Positions 16,501-23,415 are shown, counted from the first letter of the stretch. The stretch: DNA of 64,000 nt from Capnocytophaga periodontitidis (GCF_016126015.1 NZ_JAEFDB010000001.1:496001-560000), one strand, 5' to 3'. Translations and numbers: made by a program. The notes: generated by a model not told the origin, from the letters alone.

Positions 16501-17506
16501 AGAAGATCAGATGACTAAAGTAAAAGAGCAGTTGGATAACTTAAATACCAAAGAGGTAGATAAAGCAGCAGGCTCAGAACTCGAAAGGGTTGATGTATTA
16601 GGTTTTACTGCTGCCGAATGGGAAAATGTGTTTGCCAACCTCGATAACGTTCACGCCCGCTTCCGAGCAGTAGAAATGGGCATAGGGGCAATGAACAACG
16701 CATTTAGTGCTTTTAGCCAGTTGCAGGAAAACCTCAATGCACGCGAGCTTTCCAAATATACGGCTAACCAACAGAAGAAAAAACAAGCCTTGCTCGACCA
16801 ACTCAACCAAGGCTATATTTCACAAGCACAATACCAAAAGGAAGTACAACGCCTTGATGAGGAAGCAGAAGCCAAAAAGAAAGAACTTGCCCTCAAGCAG
16901 TTCAAAGCACAAAAAGCAGCCAATATGCTCAATATCATAGCCAATACAGCTATGGCGGTAATGCGTGCCTATTCAGATGCAGGACCTTTGGCAGGGACTG
17001 CTTTGGCGGCTATAGTAGGTGCAATAGGTGCGGTACAATTAGGAATTGTAGCAGCACAACAGCCTCCCAGCTATGCCAAGGGAGGTTATACCAAGGGGTT
17101 GGGTTTCACTGACGAAACAGGGCAAGAGGTAGCAGGGGTAGTGCACGGCAAAGAGTACGTAATACCCGCAATGCTCCTCTCCGACCCGCAAGTCGCCCGT
17201 GTTACCGAGTGGATAGAAGCCAAACGCACAGGCAAGGCGCAAAACACTTATGCTACTGGTGGTAATGTATCGGCAGTATCGGCAGTGTCGGACGAACCCT
17301 CAACTTTGGCAAAGTCCGAAAGTTTGTTAAAGTCTGAAACTTCTATGAGCGAACTCAAGCACACCCTCACTCAGCTCACTGCCACCCTCGACCGCCTCGA
17401 GAAAAACGGATTAGACGCCTACGTAATTGCCGATGCTAAAAACGGTAAAGAAATGCAACGCGCTATTAAAGAATACGAGAACATCAGAGAAAAAAACAGA
17501 CGATAA
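13583..17506 (+). CDS. Phage tail tape measure protein
   Basis: 1307 residues, the longest phage gene, as expected for the protein whose length sets the tail. The N-terminal coiled coil (residues of about 15-75, repeated Leu/Arg/Glu) is followed by a TMP core, hydrophobic segments near 448-468 and 533-551, long Lys/Glu/Gln coiled coils from about 560 to 1120, and a C-terminal GGYTKGLGFTDETG...VVHGKEYVIP motif common in tape measures. Base composition drops to AT-rich between about 15.1 and 15.8 kb, suggesting a recombined segment. A repeat-like insertion sits near the C-terminus (17302-17343). Confidence 0.9.
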   Translation: MASNNTTSQLTIRINGKEVENTFTALNREVRTLSRELRNLTPGTEEFQQRAAQLREAQAHFNRVRDEINQVNGAITQTATSTSRFGDIVRGVFTGNLITSFFSSFVGKARESVDELLKVSDLMTGVEKTTGLASEQVRELWNEFDELNTRTSKQELLNIAQIGGRLGITDKEQIKEFTEEIDKIYVALGDSFQGGLEEVTTKVGKLKNLFKETRDQNYGEALNAIGSALNELGANGSSSEQNITDFATRIGALPAVLKPSIEKTLGLGAAFEESGIDAEVASSGYSRFMSVAGNNIAAFAKQMKLTTKEASELFNTHPEEFFLRFGESLKGLGAEQTAGVLKGLKLNTLEIQKALGTAGDKADRFRELMNLSGQAMQDGTSIQNEFNKVNENTAAIWEKIKKVFAEFFTSDTMAQWFGGLIKLLGWLTGVTSKAGDGVKVFRERIAFLAKAIVVCTTAVASYRAAVYLSTITTKAAWQQTILYNAAMKVTNATTALWKGTVLLLSAAKATLTGNTIRATAAMRTFNLVTKMNPWGLLLGAITAVVTALVLFSNKQKEVNLQLKIQNDAIKEANVQTAAQEHHLRQLLKTANDTNKSYNERKKAVDELNRLVPQYNKQLTVETANTDKAKQALDRYIESIKAAAREKYLKALVDQKAEALAKQEYSSLEENIAWYERALNEMKNFGNPIAAMSDDIVTATKNKAQNVKKANDELKAATDLLLKQQEENAKNGVVVTDDNVTPISPAGEGTKKQPKDYADDYRNANKARLAAEQELQKEITQGLEESLDKQLALTEQKYNDKRFKLQQENADLEQDILKLKTEAKGNNDPNLLKTIQEKRKLQELNKQIAVEYEKQEQAELTQVREKHAAKEVERTLKEMNDCLAVKKREKAEELLLIQDLDTAKEALRGQISDKELSQIKTLEEAKKALRRKADEEILKESLASFEAQKKLLMDYLQTVTGEAKDKLIEDIQKVEDQMTKVKEQLDNLNTKEVDKAAGSELERVDVLGFTAAEWENVFANLDNVHARFRAVEMGIGAMNNAFSAFSQLQENLNARELSKYTANQQKKKQALLDQLNQGYISQAQYQKEVQRLDEEAEAKKKELALKQFKAQKAANMLNIIANTAMAVMRAYSDAGPLAGTALAAIVGAIGAVQLGIVAAQQPPSYAKGGYTKGLGFTDETGQEVAGVVHGKEYVIPAMLLSDPQVARVTEWIEAKRTGKAQNTYATGGNVSAVSAVSDEPSTLAKSESLLKSETSMSELKHTLTQLTATLDRLEKNGLDAYVIADAKNGKEMQRAIKEYENIREKNRR
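17302..17343 (+). repeat. Palindromic repeat-like insertion within tape measure gene
   Basis: An AACTTTGGCAAAGTC-type palindrome followed by a degenerate second unit AAGTTTGTTAAAGTC, translated in frame as STLAKSESLLKSETS. It is preceded by three near-identical 9-bp units encoding VSA/VSD (about 17266-17291). It looks like an intergenic-type dispersed repeat absorbed into the reading frame. Confidence 0.45.
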
Positions 17507-18273
17507 TGGATATAACAATACCACAAACTTATGAAGAACTCAATGAGCAGCAACGAGGGGCGTTGTGCAGGATTCTATTAACATTGGATAACACTGAAGA
17601 AACGCCTTTGTGCATTGTGCAGCTACTACTTTGGCATTTGCCCAAGCGTACCCAACAGCAGTTATTGCAAGAAGTCACTTTCACTACGTTATGGCAATAC
17701 GCCGAGCCTTTTCTCTCTACCGAAAAGCTATACCATTTCCCACCCCTCTCCTTGGGAGAGGTTATACCTCCTGCCCCTCGTTTGGCAAATCTTACTATCA
17801 AGCAGTTTTCCGTAGCCGATAGTATCTATTACCGTCTGCGCCTTTCGCAATACAAGGACGAGTTGCTGTTGCGCCAGTTGGTAGCCTCGCTCTACAATCT
17901 TTCTGACACGCCTTTTGATGTGCTGAACCTCCCCCAAGTAGCCGAGCATACCGATAAGGCAGCTATAACTACCGCCTACGAGGTAGCATTTGCTTACACC
18001 TGTTGTAGGGAATATATCATCAAAAGGTTTCCAAAGGTATTCACGGCTAAAGACGAAAAAAAAGAGACAAAAGACGAGGGTTCGTCATTCGTCTTTCGTA
18101 ATTCGTCATTAAAAAGCTATACGCCCTTTTCAAAGATTATCAGCGTAATGGCAATGGATAAGCATCAGCCGTTAGGCAACTGGCACCAGTGCAACGCCAC
18201 CCGCGTGTATGATTTCTTTGAAGTCCTTACCGAATCTATATTACAAGCAGAACAGCAAGAAAAAAATAATTAA
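17506..18273 (+). CDS. Phage protein after tape measure, possible tail assembly chaperone
   Basis: 255 residues; its ATG shares one base with the tape-measure stop (TAATG). Helical and soluble, starting MDITIPQTYEELNEQQRGALCRIL. Two segments read like translated dispersed repeats: PPLSLGEVIPPAPRL (about residues 80-94) and SSFVFRNSSLK (about 193-203). Tail assembly chaperones lie beside the tape measure in many phages, but normally before it, so the role is only suggested by position. The recent repeat insertions imply these regions tolerate change. Confidence 0.6.
   Translation: MDITIPQTYEELNEQQRGALCRILLTLDNTEETPLCIVQLLLWHLPKRTQQQLLQEVTFTTLWQYAEPFLSTEKLYHFPPLSLGEVIPPAPRLANLTIKQFSVADSIYYRLRLSQYKDELLLRQLVASLYNLSDTPFDVLNLPQVAEHTDKAAITTAYEVAFAYTCCREYIIKRFPKVFTAKDEKKETKDEGSSFVFRNSSLKSYTPFSKIISVMAMDKHQPLGNWHQCNATRVYDFFEVLTESILQAEQQEKNN
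17742..17779 (+). repeat. REP-like palindrome inside coding sequence
   Basis: A perfect CCTCTCC-TTG-GGAGAGG palindrome (17745-17761) followed by a CCTCCTGCCCCTC stretch. This looks like the dispersed CCCCTCTCC...GGAGAGG element seen in many Bacteroidota genomes, here read through in frame. Confidence 0.6.
18081..18111 (-). repeat. Dispersed ATTACGAATGACGA-type repeat, inside coding sequence
   Basis: Minus-strand copy of a repeat whose 17-bp core TAATGACGAATTACGAA (18111-18095 on minus) is identical to the plus-strand core at 18764-18780. Read in frame as part of the preceding gene. Confidence 0.65.
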
Positions 18274-18274
18274 T

Positions 18275-18766
18275 ATGTATCTTCAGCTAAAAAAATATTT
18301 TTCCGATTTAGCAGACCAGAATGTTCATATCAAGGACAAAGTGGGGTATTTCTCTCGTGAGATTGCCGAAAAAGAACGTTCGTTTAATGGGATTGCTTCG
18401 CCTTTTTTGGCTATTTACGACTATGAATTAGGGTTAGATGGTGGCGAATTGAATACTATGGGTAGGCGTAAACTTACGTTTTCGATTATCTATGCGAATG
18501 CGCCACACGATAATTTTGAGGCACAGCAGGAGCTTATCAGTAAGGCTGAATCTATTGCGTTGCAGTGTTTGGCGCGTATCCGTTGGGATAACCACCAAAA
18601 GGGGCATTTTCTCTTCAATTCTTTTGAAAAGGATTTGACGAAAATCTACCCAGTAGAGGACCCTCAAGCGCAATTCTTTGGTGTAGATGTAGAAGTACAT
18701 TTTAAGAATCCTACCCCACTGATTGTAAAGCAAGAGGATTGGACAGTACCAGTGGGGTGTAACTAA
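18275..18766 (+). CDS. Phage protein, possible tail terminator/completion
   Basis: 163 residues from the ATG at 18275, one base after the previous stop; the longer frame from 18209 overlaps the upstream gene and is rejected. Starts MYLQLKKYFSDLADQNVHIKDKVGYF; mixed alpha/beta with IASPFLAIYDYELGLDGGELNTMGRRKL and a C-terminal FGVDVEVHFKNPTP strand. Size and fold pattern resemble tail terminator or tail-completion proteins, and it sits among tail genes, but no diagnostic motif is seen. Its stop codon lies inside a dispersed repeat, so its C-terminus may have been set by that insertion. Confidence 0.6.
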   Translation: MYLQLKKYFSDLADQNVHIKDKVGYFSREIAEKERSFNGIASPFLAIYDYELGLDGGELNTMGRRKLTFSIIYANAPHDNFEAQQELISKAESIALQCLARIRWDNHQKGHFLFNSFEKDLTKIYPVEDPQAQFFGVDVEVHFKNPTPLIVKQEDWTVPVGCN

Positions 18767-18795
18767 TGACGAATTACGAATGACGAGTTATGAAT
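18764..18795 (+). repeat. Dispersed ATTACGAATGACGA-type repeat between phage genes
   Basis: The core TAATGACGAATTACGAA at 18764-18780 is an exact inverted copy of 18095-18111. It is followed by TGACGAGTTATGAATGA. It supplies the stop codon of the upstream gene and the region of the next start codon. Confidence 0.65.
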
Positions 18796-19251
18796 GAAGA
18801 AAAGGAAATAGGCAAGAAAGCGGCTGTGATGTTGCAGAGCTCGCTAAGGAGCGAGACGGGGAAGTTTGGCAAGCACGTGCGTGGAGACAAGAACGCTTTG
18901 CAGAACGCGCAGGCAAAACCTCGTTACCGTACTTCTAAACGTATGGACGGCACCAAGCAACAGTACCTTAAAGGTATTGCGATTGTGATGGGCAAACACG
19001 GCTTCGTATATCATTATGGTATTGAGCAGGGCAGGTTGCGCAAGGCACACGAGCGTACGCGACACAAGCCGAGAGAAACGACATACCGTGTGAATGCTCA
19101 CGGCTACCGCAAAGGGCAGCCTAAACGTCCTTTTATTCAGAAGGTAGTGGATAACAGTAGGGCAATGGAATATTTGGCTACGGAATTAGCACAAGCACGG
19201 GGCGAGGAGATAGTAACCTACTTAGCGCGAGGCTTGGAGAATGAGATTTGA
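18790..19251 (+). CDS. Phage minor head/tail protein, possibly gp10-like
   Basis: 153 residues, strongly basic (many Arg/Lys/His), starting MNEEKEIGKKAAVMLQSSL with HGFVYHYGIEQGRLRKAHERTRHKP in the middle and PFIQKVVDNSRAMEYLATELAQ near the end. Short basic proteins ending in such a RPFIQKAV-type helix are typical of HK97 gp10-like head-tail joining or minor tail components; this is a weak pattern match. It is the last late gene and its 3' end overlaps the convergent integrase by 30 bp. Confidence 0.6.
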   Translation: MNEEKEIGKKAAVMLQSSLRSETGKFGKHVRGDKNALQNAQAKPRYRTSKRMDGTKQQYLKGIAIVMGKHGFVYHYGIEQGRLRKAHERTRHKPRETTYRVNAHGYRKGQPKRPFIQKVVDNSRAMEYLATELAQARGEEIVTYLARGLENEI

Positions 19252-20448
19252 GTAATCGGCGGGCAGTTCGGCATCAATATCGCGCAGATACTTATCGAGG
19301 GCGGTAAAGGTAGTGTGCCCAGTGATGAGCATTAGTTGGCTCTTAGTTTCGTGCGGGGTGAGTGTTTTGCGCAACTGGCGATAGAGCTTGGTAATAAAGG
19401 TATGTCTGAATGAGTAAATGCCATATTCGCTACCCATACCAAAAACTTCTTTCACTTTTTTAAACCGCTTAGTCCAATAGTCGCGTTTGTTAGATTCATT
19501 GGTTTCCCAACTTCCCACGCCTTGGGGTGCAAATAGAAAGTAATTAGGATTTGTACCTTTGAGGTGTTCTATTTCCTTAAAGAGGAGTTCGGGAATGATT
19601 TTGGTTTTTTGCAGTTGGTTTTTAGCATCTACTACGAGTTGGCGTTCTTCAAAATTGATATCTTTTATTTGCAATCTGCACACCTCGATAGGGCGTAGGA
19701 AGTTGTAACTTACAAATTTAATCATCAGCAGCAGTTGCTTGTCGTGAGTTTCAAGGTATTTAAATAACTCTTCTTCTTGTGCTTGGGTATAGGTTTTATT
19801 GCGTTCAGGCTTTGCTTTGAGTACAGGTATTTTGCTCACGAAATTATCAGTGATATATTCGTTTTCTTCCAAGAAAGAGAATAATATAGAAAGACTTGCG
19901 CGGAAATTATTGCGGTTTTTGGGGCTTGTGCGTTGTAGTACGCTATTAAGAAAGTTGAGGACTGTACGTTTAGTAATTACGGAGAGCACTCGATCTTTAA
20001 AGCCGTTTTCATACAGCCATTTTTGGAAGTTCAGTATTCTGTATTTGTGATCTTTGAAAGAAGTTTCTTTCATTGTGGCTTTAGCGTTTTCTAATCCTAA
20101 TTCGAGGGCTTCATCTATGGTTATTACTTTTTCTTCAGTATACCCCTCTTCATACGGACTATAGCCGTTTTTCAGCACATCCTCTACCATATCGCGCAGT
20201 TGTTTAGCTGCTGCACGGCGTACTGAAGCATCTTTATGTCGGTTCATACCATAGTAGAGCGGTGTTTGCCTCTCCATCTTGTTAGTTTTAGGATTTAGGT
20301 ACGAGAAGTACACGTACCAACGTTTGGAAGTATCGCCACCAGCATCATAGATTTGTGGTTTAGTATAGAGACCTTTGTTTTTCATTTCGTATGCGTTTCC
20401 GTATGCGTTTCTGTATGCGTTTTTAAGTTTTTCACTAAATTCAGACAT
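19222..20448 (-). CDS. Tyrosine recombinase, phage integrase
   Basis: 408 residues. It has an N-terminal arm-binding type domain, a SAM-like core-binding domain at about 105-205, and a catalytic domain with Arg252 (FLRPIEV), Arg348 in YSFRHTF, His377 in TGHTT and probable nucleophile Tyr387 (LDKYLRD). The Box II position usually His is Tyr345. It would integrate the phage at the neighbouring tRNA-fMet 3' end. The N-terminus holds three NAYx units from a 12-bp tandem repeat. The start codon follows a terminator hairpin by one base, and the 3' end overlaps the last late gene by 30 bp, so transcripts converge. Confidence 0.92.
   Translation of the reverse strand: MSEFSEKLKNAYRNAYGNAYEMKNKGLYTKPQIYDAGGDTSKRWYVYFSYLNPKTNKMERQTPLYYGMNRHKDASVRRAAAKQLRDMVEDVLKNGYSPYEEGYTEEKVITIDEALELGLENAKATMKETSFKDHKYRILNFQKWLYENGFKDRVLSVITKRTVLNFLNSVLQRTSPKNRNNFRASLSILFSFLEENEYITDNFVSKIPVLKAKPERNKTYTQAQEEELFKYLETHDKQLLLMIKFVSYNFLRPIEVCRLQIKDINFEERQLVVDAKNQLQKTKIIPELLFKEIEHLKGTNPNYFLFAPQGVGSWETNESNKRDYWTKRFKKVKEVFGMGSEYGIYSFRHTFITKLYRQLRKTLTPHETKSQLMLITGHTTFTALDKYLRDIDAELPADYSNLILQASR
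20388..20423 (-). repeat. 12-bp tandem repeat (three units) in integrase 5' end
   Basis: Three consecutive copies of a 12-bp unit (plus-strand CGTATGCGTTTC with small changes) encode NAYR-NAYG-NAYE. Copy changes would keep the frame. Confidence 0.85.
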
Positions 20449-20482
20449 AAAAAAAGAGTGATTTATGCGTATAAACCACTCA
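20449..20482 (-). terminator. Terminator between tRNA-fMet and integrase
   Basis: On the minus strand, GAGTG-x-TTTAT pairs with ATAAA-x-CACTC (one mismatch) and is followed by seven T that run directly into the integrase ATG. It probably ends the tRNA transcript and limits integrase expression. Confidence 0.72.
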
Positions 20483-20503
20483 TTTTCTGTTATCTAATTT
20501 TTG

Positions 20504-20576
20504 TAGCGGGAACTGGACTCGAACCAGTGACCTTCGGGTTATGAGCCCGACGAGCTGCCTACTGCTCTATCCCGCG
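20504..20576 (-). tRNA. Initiator tRNA-Met (CAT)
   Basis: A 73-nt cloverleaf with anticodon CAT. Initiator marks: three G-C pairs closing the anticodon stem (GGG...CCC), A11-T24 in the D stem (GAGC/GCTC), and no Watson-Crick pair at 1-72 (C and T). No CCA is encoded. It is the probable prophage attachment gene. Confidence 0.95.
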
Positions 20577-20587
20577 ATTTCTGGGTG

Positions 20588-20618
20588 CAAAAGTACAACC
20601 TTTTTTTTAAATACCAAA
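20588..20618 (-). promoter_or_regulatory. Promoter of tRNA-fMet
   Basis: Minus strand TTTG (20618-20615), 19 bp, TACTTTTG (20595-20588): a full match to the Bacteroidota consensus. Confidence 0.85.
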
Positions 20619-20646
20619 CTTTTAGAAAACTTTTTTTTGTACTTTT

Positions 20647-21756
20647 TTAATCTTCTAAATATATTCTCTTGATTCTGTGTGCCATAGAGGTGATCAATTC
20701 ATAAGAAATAGTGCCTGCTGATTCGGCTAAAGTTTCAGCTGTATGAGTTTTATCAAATACAATTACTTCATCACCTTCTTGACAAGAAATTTCAGTGACA
20801 TCTACTAAGATCATATCCATACACACATTACCTATGATAGGGGCTTTTTTCCCATTGATAAATACGAAACCTTTCCCCTTGCCATAAATACGATTGATAC
20901 CATCGGCGTGACCTACAGGGATTGTTGCAGTTTTAGTGATATGGTTGGCAATATAACCACGATTATAACCTAAGCTATCACCTATTTGCAAAGTGTGTAG
21001 TTGAGAGATTACACTTTTTAATGTCATAATAGGTGTAAGATATTGTTGTAGTTTAGTATCATTAGCAAATCCATACATTCCTATGCCACAACGTACCATA
21101 TCAAATTGTGCGTGAGGATAGTTTAGTATGCCTGAAGTATTACATTGGTGATAGAGTACTTTATGAGTGAAAATTGTGTTTATTTTTTCTTGAAAAGCTA
21201 TAAAGGTATTTATTTGGTTTTCAGTAAATTCTTTCTCATTCATATCTTCGGAAGCAGCTAAATGAGAATAAGCTGTTTTTACTTTTACAGTAGTATTGTT
21301 TTTCAACAAAGTAAGTACCTCTTCTATTTCACTCAAATCAAAGCCTAAACGATTGAGCCCTGTATTACATTTAAGGTGTACAGGATAGTCTGCTAATTGT
21401 TGTTTTTCAGCATAGCCTAAGAATAGTTTGGCAATACGTTGTGAATATAAGGTAGGTTCCAAGTTATATTTTACAATATCACCAAAGTTTATAGGTTGTG
21501 GGTGTAATACTAAAATAGGGAGTGTAACTCCAGCTTTTCTAAGTGCAATACCTTCAGAAGTGTAAGCTACTGCAAAATAATTAGCTAATCCTTTTTTTTG
21601 TAAGTGAGAAGCTATGGCTACAGAATTATTTCCATAGGAAGAAGCTTTCACTACAGCTAAGAACAAAGTAGTAGGTTTGAGTCGGTTTTTTAAATAATGA
21701 ATGTTTTTTTCTAATGCAGTAAGGTTGATTTCTAAAATGGTTTCTTCTGTTTTCAT
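20647..21756 (-). CDS. alr: Alanine racemase
   Basis: A 369-residue PLP enzyme converting L- to D-alanine for peptidoglycan. The cofactor Lys37 lies in AVVKASSYG, a variant of the usual VKANAYG. The second-half signatures VRCGIGMYG, GDSLGYNRGY and IPVGHADGINR (with the active-site Tyr in GYNRGY) are present, followed by VCMDMILVDVT. Its start overlaps the upstream crotonase-family gene by 4 bp, so the two are translationally coupled. Length is normal for the family. Confidence 0.93.
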   Translation of the reverse strand: MKTEETILEINLTALEKNIHYLKNRLKPTTLFLAVVKASSYGNNSVAIASHLQKKGLANYFAVAYTSEGIALRKAGVTLPILVLHPQPINFGDIVKYNLEPTLYSQRIAKLFLGYAEKQQLADYPVHLKCNTGLNRLGFDLSEIEEVLTLLKNNTTVKVKTAYSHLAASEDMNEKEFTENQINTFIAFQEKINTIFTHKVLYHQCNTSGILNYPHAQFDMVRCGIGMYGFANDTKLQQYLTPIMTLKSVISQLHTLQIGDSLGYNRGYIANHITKTATIPVGHADGINRIYGKGKGFVFINGKKAPIIGNVCMDMILVDVTEISCQEGDEVIVFDKTHTAETLAESAGTISYELITSMAHRIKRIYLED

Positions 21757-22520
21757 TTATTCTTTAATTTTTCTAACATTAATTTTGTTTGTTCTGAAAG
21801 TACTAATCTACCTGAAATAGCAGCATTATCAATTAGTTCTTTTTCCCAATGTTCAGTGTGTTGCCAAGTAATACGTTTCATTTCTGACAAAGCTATAGGA
21901 TTAGATTTTAGCAGGGTAGCTATGAAATGCTCTATAGCCTCATCCATATCTTTTGTATTTTCGAATACACGCGCTACTAATCCCTTTTGTTGAGCCCAAT
22001 AAGCACTTTTCCACTGATCGGGCGCCATAAATAGTTCATTGAGAGTTGATTGTCCTGCTTTTCGAAGAATGGCAGGAGCTATTACAAAAGGACCTATACC
22101 TAATGATAGTTCAGAGAGTTTGATACTTAAAGCTTCGGTAGCAAACACATAATCTAATGCAGCGAGTAACCCTACTCCTCCCCCAACAGCTTTACCTTGG
22201 ACACGACCAATGATGAGTTTTTTGCAACGACGTATTGCTAAAAAAAGGTGAGCAAAGCCCTCAAAAAATTGTTTACCTTCTTCTTCATTTGTAACTGCTA
22301 AAAGCTCATCAAAAGAAGCGCCTGCACAAAAAACTCCATCTCCTTCACTTTTAAGAAGAATGATACTTACTTCTTTGTTTTCAGAAAGAGTATCAATTTC
22401 TTTGGTAAGTCTATTGAGTAACTCTAAAGGAAAAGAGTTGGCGCTTGGATGTCCGAAGGTAGTGATAGCCAATTGTTTATCTATTTTTGTATATAAAGAA
22501 CCTTGTAATCTATCAGTCAT
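21753..22520 (-). CDS. Enoyl-CoA hydratase/isomerase (crotonase) family protein
   Basis: 255 residues from the ATG at 22520. An upstream in-frame ATG at 22583 is rejected because that segment (FYFCRKFILII) is a translation of AT-rich leader DNA. Crotonase signatures: the oxyanion-hole region GVFCAGASFDELL, GKAVGGGVGLLAALDY, and ELSLGIGPFVIAPAI near the catalytic Glu position. It is likely to hydrate or isomerise an acyl-CoA; the substrate cannot be told. Coupling with alr by a 4-bp overlap is unusual and unexplained. Confidence 0.85.
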   Translation of the reverse strand: MTDRLQGSLYTKIDKQLAITTFGHPSANSFPLELLNRLTKEIDTLSENKEVSIILLKSEGDGVFCAGASFDELLAVTNEEEGKQFFEGFAHLFLAIRRCKKLIIGRVQGKAVGGGVGLLAALDYVFATEALSIKLSELSLGIGPFVIAPAILRKAGQSTLNELFMAPDQWKSAYWAQQKGLVARVFENTKDMDEAIEHFIATLLKSNPIALSEMKRITWQHTEHWEKELIDNAAISGRLVLSEQTKLMLEKLKNK

Positions 22521-22570
22521 TATTATTAATATAAATTTTCGGCAAAAATAAAACTTTTTTTGCAAATAGG

Positions 22571-22601
22571 TTTGGTAATTCAAAAAAATATTTTACCTTT
22601 G
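22571..22601 (+). promoter_or_regulatory. Promoter of tRNA-Ala
   Basis: TTTG at 22571-22574, 19 bp, TACCTTTG at 22594-22601. Full consensus. Confidence 0.85.
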
Positions 22602-22611
22602 CCGCGCAAAT

Positions 22612-22685
22612 GGGGATGTAGCTCAGTTGGCTAGAGCGTTTGGCTGGCAGCCAAAAGGTCGTGGGTTCGAGCCCCATCTTCTCCA
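22612..22685 (+). tRNA. tRNA-Ala (GGC)
   Basis: A 74-nt cloverleaf, anticodon loop CTGGCAG giving GGC, with the alanine identity pair G3-T70 in the acceptor stem. One T-T mismatch occurs at acceptor position 6-67. No encoded CCA. Confidence 0.95.
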
Positions 22686-22687
22686 CA

Positions 22688-22725
22688 ACTAAAAAAGCTA
22701 TCCTTCTTGGGATAGCTTTTTTAGT
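22688..22725. terminator. Bidirectional terminator between tRNA-Ala and folE
   Basis: A perfect 16-bp stem (ACTAAAAAAGCTATCC with its complement) around a 6-nt loop, with A- and T-runs on the two arms, so it can stop transcription from both sides. Confidence 0.88.
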
Positions 22726-22743
22726 TTCTAATTACATTTAAAA

Positions 22744-23415
22744 TTAGTGAAATCTTGTTTCTAATTTGATATATTCTAAAAATTCCTTTCTTACTTCAGG
22801 ATTTTTAAACTTACCACCGAACTCAGCAGTAACTGTACTGCTATCAATATCTTCTATACCACGAGAGTTTACACACAAGTGTTTAGCATCTATAATGCAA
22901 GCCACATCTTCAGTACCGAGAGCGCGTTGCATTTCTTGGACAATTTGCATTGTAAGTCGTTCTTGCACTTGTGGACGTTTTGCATAATACTCTACTATAC
23001 GATTCATTTTGGAAAGTCCTAACACTTTGCCATTAGAAATATAACCCACATGGGCGCGCCCTACTATAGGTAATAGATGGTGTTCACAAGTAGAATATAC
23101 TACTATATTCTTCTCAACTAACATCTCACCATAGTGGTAAGAGTTATTAAAAGTAGACATTGAAGGTTTACGTTCAGGTAATAAGCCCCCAAAAATTTCT
23201 TTTACAAACATTTTAGCTACACGTTTAGGAGTACCTTTCAAACTATCATCAGTTAAGTCCATTCCCAAAGTGTGAAGGATAGCACGTACGTGTGTTTCTA
23301 TTTCAGCTATTTTTTCACTTTCGCTTAACTGAAAAGCATCTGCTCTAAGAGGTGTAACAGCTGAGGTGGCAATATGGTTGTCGCCTAATATATCTTCTTC
23401 TTGATTTTTATTCAT
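22744..23415 (-). CDS. folE: GTP cyclohydrolase I
   Basis: 223 residues. It opens the GTP ring to dihydroneopterin triphosphate, the first step of folate (and possibly queuosine/pterin) synthesis. Signatures: STCEHHLLPIVGRAHVGY with zinc Cys and His, GLSKMNRIVEYYAKRPQVQERL, and IIDAKHLCVNSRG with the second zinc Cys. The N-terminal 45 residues are a variable acidic extension. It follows lon by 37 bp on the same strand but has its own promoter-like element (23441-23471). Confidence 0.95.
   Translation of the reverse strand: MNKNQEEDILGDNHIATSAVTPLRADAFQLSESEKIAEIETHVRAILHTLGMDLTDDSLKGTPKRVAKMFVKEIFGGLLPERKPSMSTFNNSYHYGEMLVEKNIVVYSTCEHHLLPIVGRAHVGYISNGKVLGLSKMNRIVEYYAKRPQVQERLTMQIVQEMQRALGTEDVACIIDAKHLCVNSRGIEDIDSSTVTAEFGGKFKNPEVRKEFLEYIKLETRFH

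Larger units (their letters stand above)
1..20576. mobile_element. Prophage, right portion, beside tRNA-fMet
   Basis: Continuous phage content (fibre-like, holin, endolysin, terminase, portal-like, tape measure, tyrosine integrase) ends at an initiator tRNA-Met gene. The integrase start lies 55 bp from the tRNA 3' end, the usual arrangement for integration into a tRNA 3' end, so the attachment site is probably the 3' part of the tRNA. The second attachment copy and left end are upstream of the window. Late genes are all on the plus strand and integrase is on minus. No capsid, prohead protease or major tail protein is recognisable, so the prophage is either incompletely covered here or uses divergent versions. 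The exact right boundary is inferred. Confidence 0.88.

Noticed and set aside
20388-20423. Short direct repeats considered as a CRISPR-like array
   Set aside because: Only three abutting units without spacers, in frame within the integrase; no CRISPR array or cas gene is in the window.
20353-20544. 63-residue plus-strand ORF ending VAGTGLEPVTFGL
   Set aside because: It is the antisense translation of the tRNA-fMet gene and the integrase 5' end, a frequent false gene in databases.
22521-22583. Longer starts for several genes (22583, 25993, 46110 on minus; 11554, 18209 on plus)
   Set aside because: The added segments translate promoters, AT-rich leaders or overlap the upstream gene; the internal ATGs match the family lengths better.
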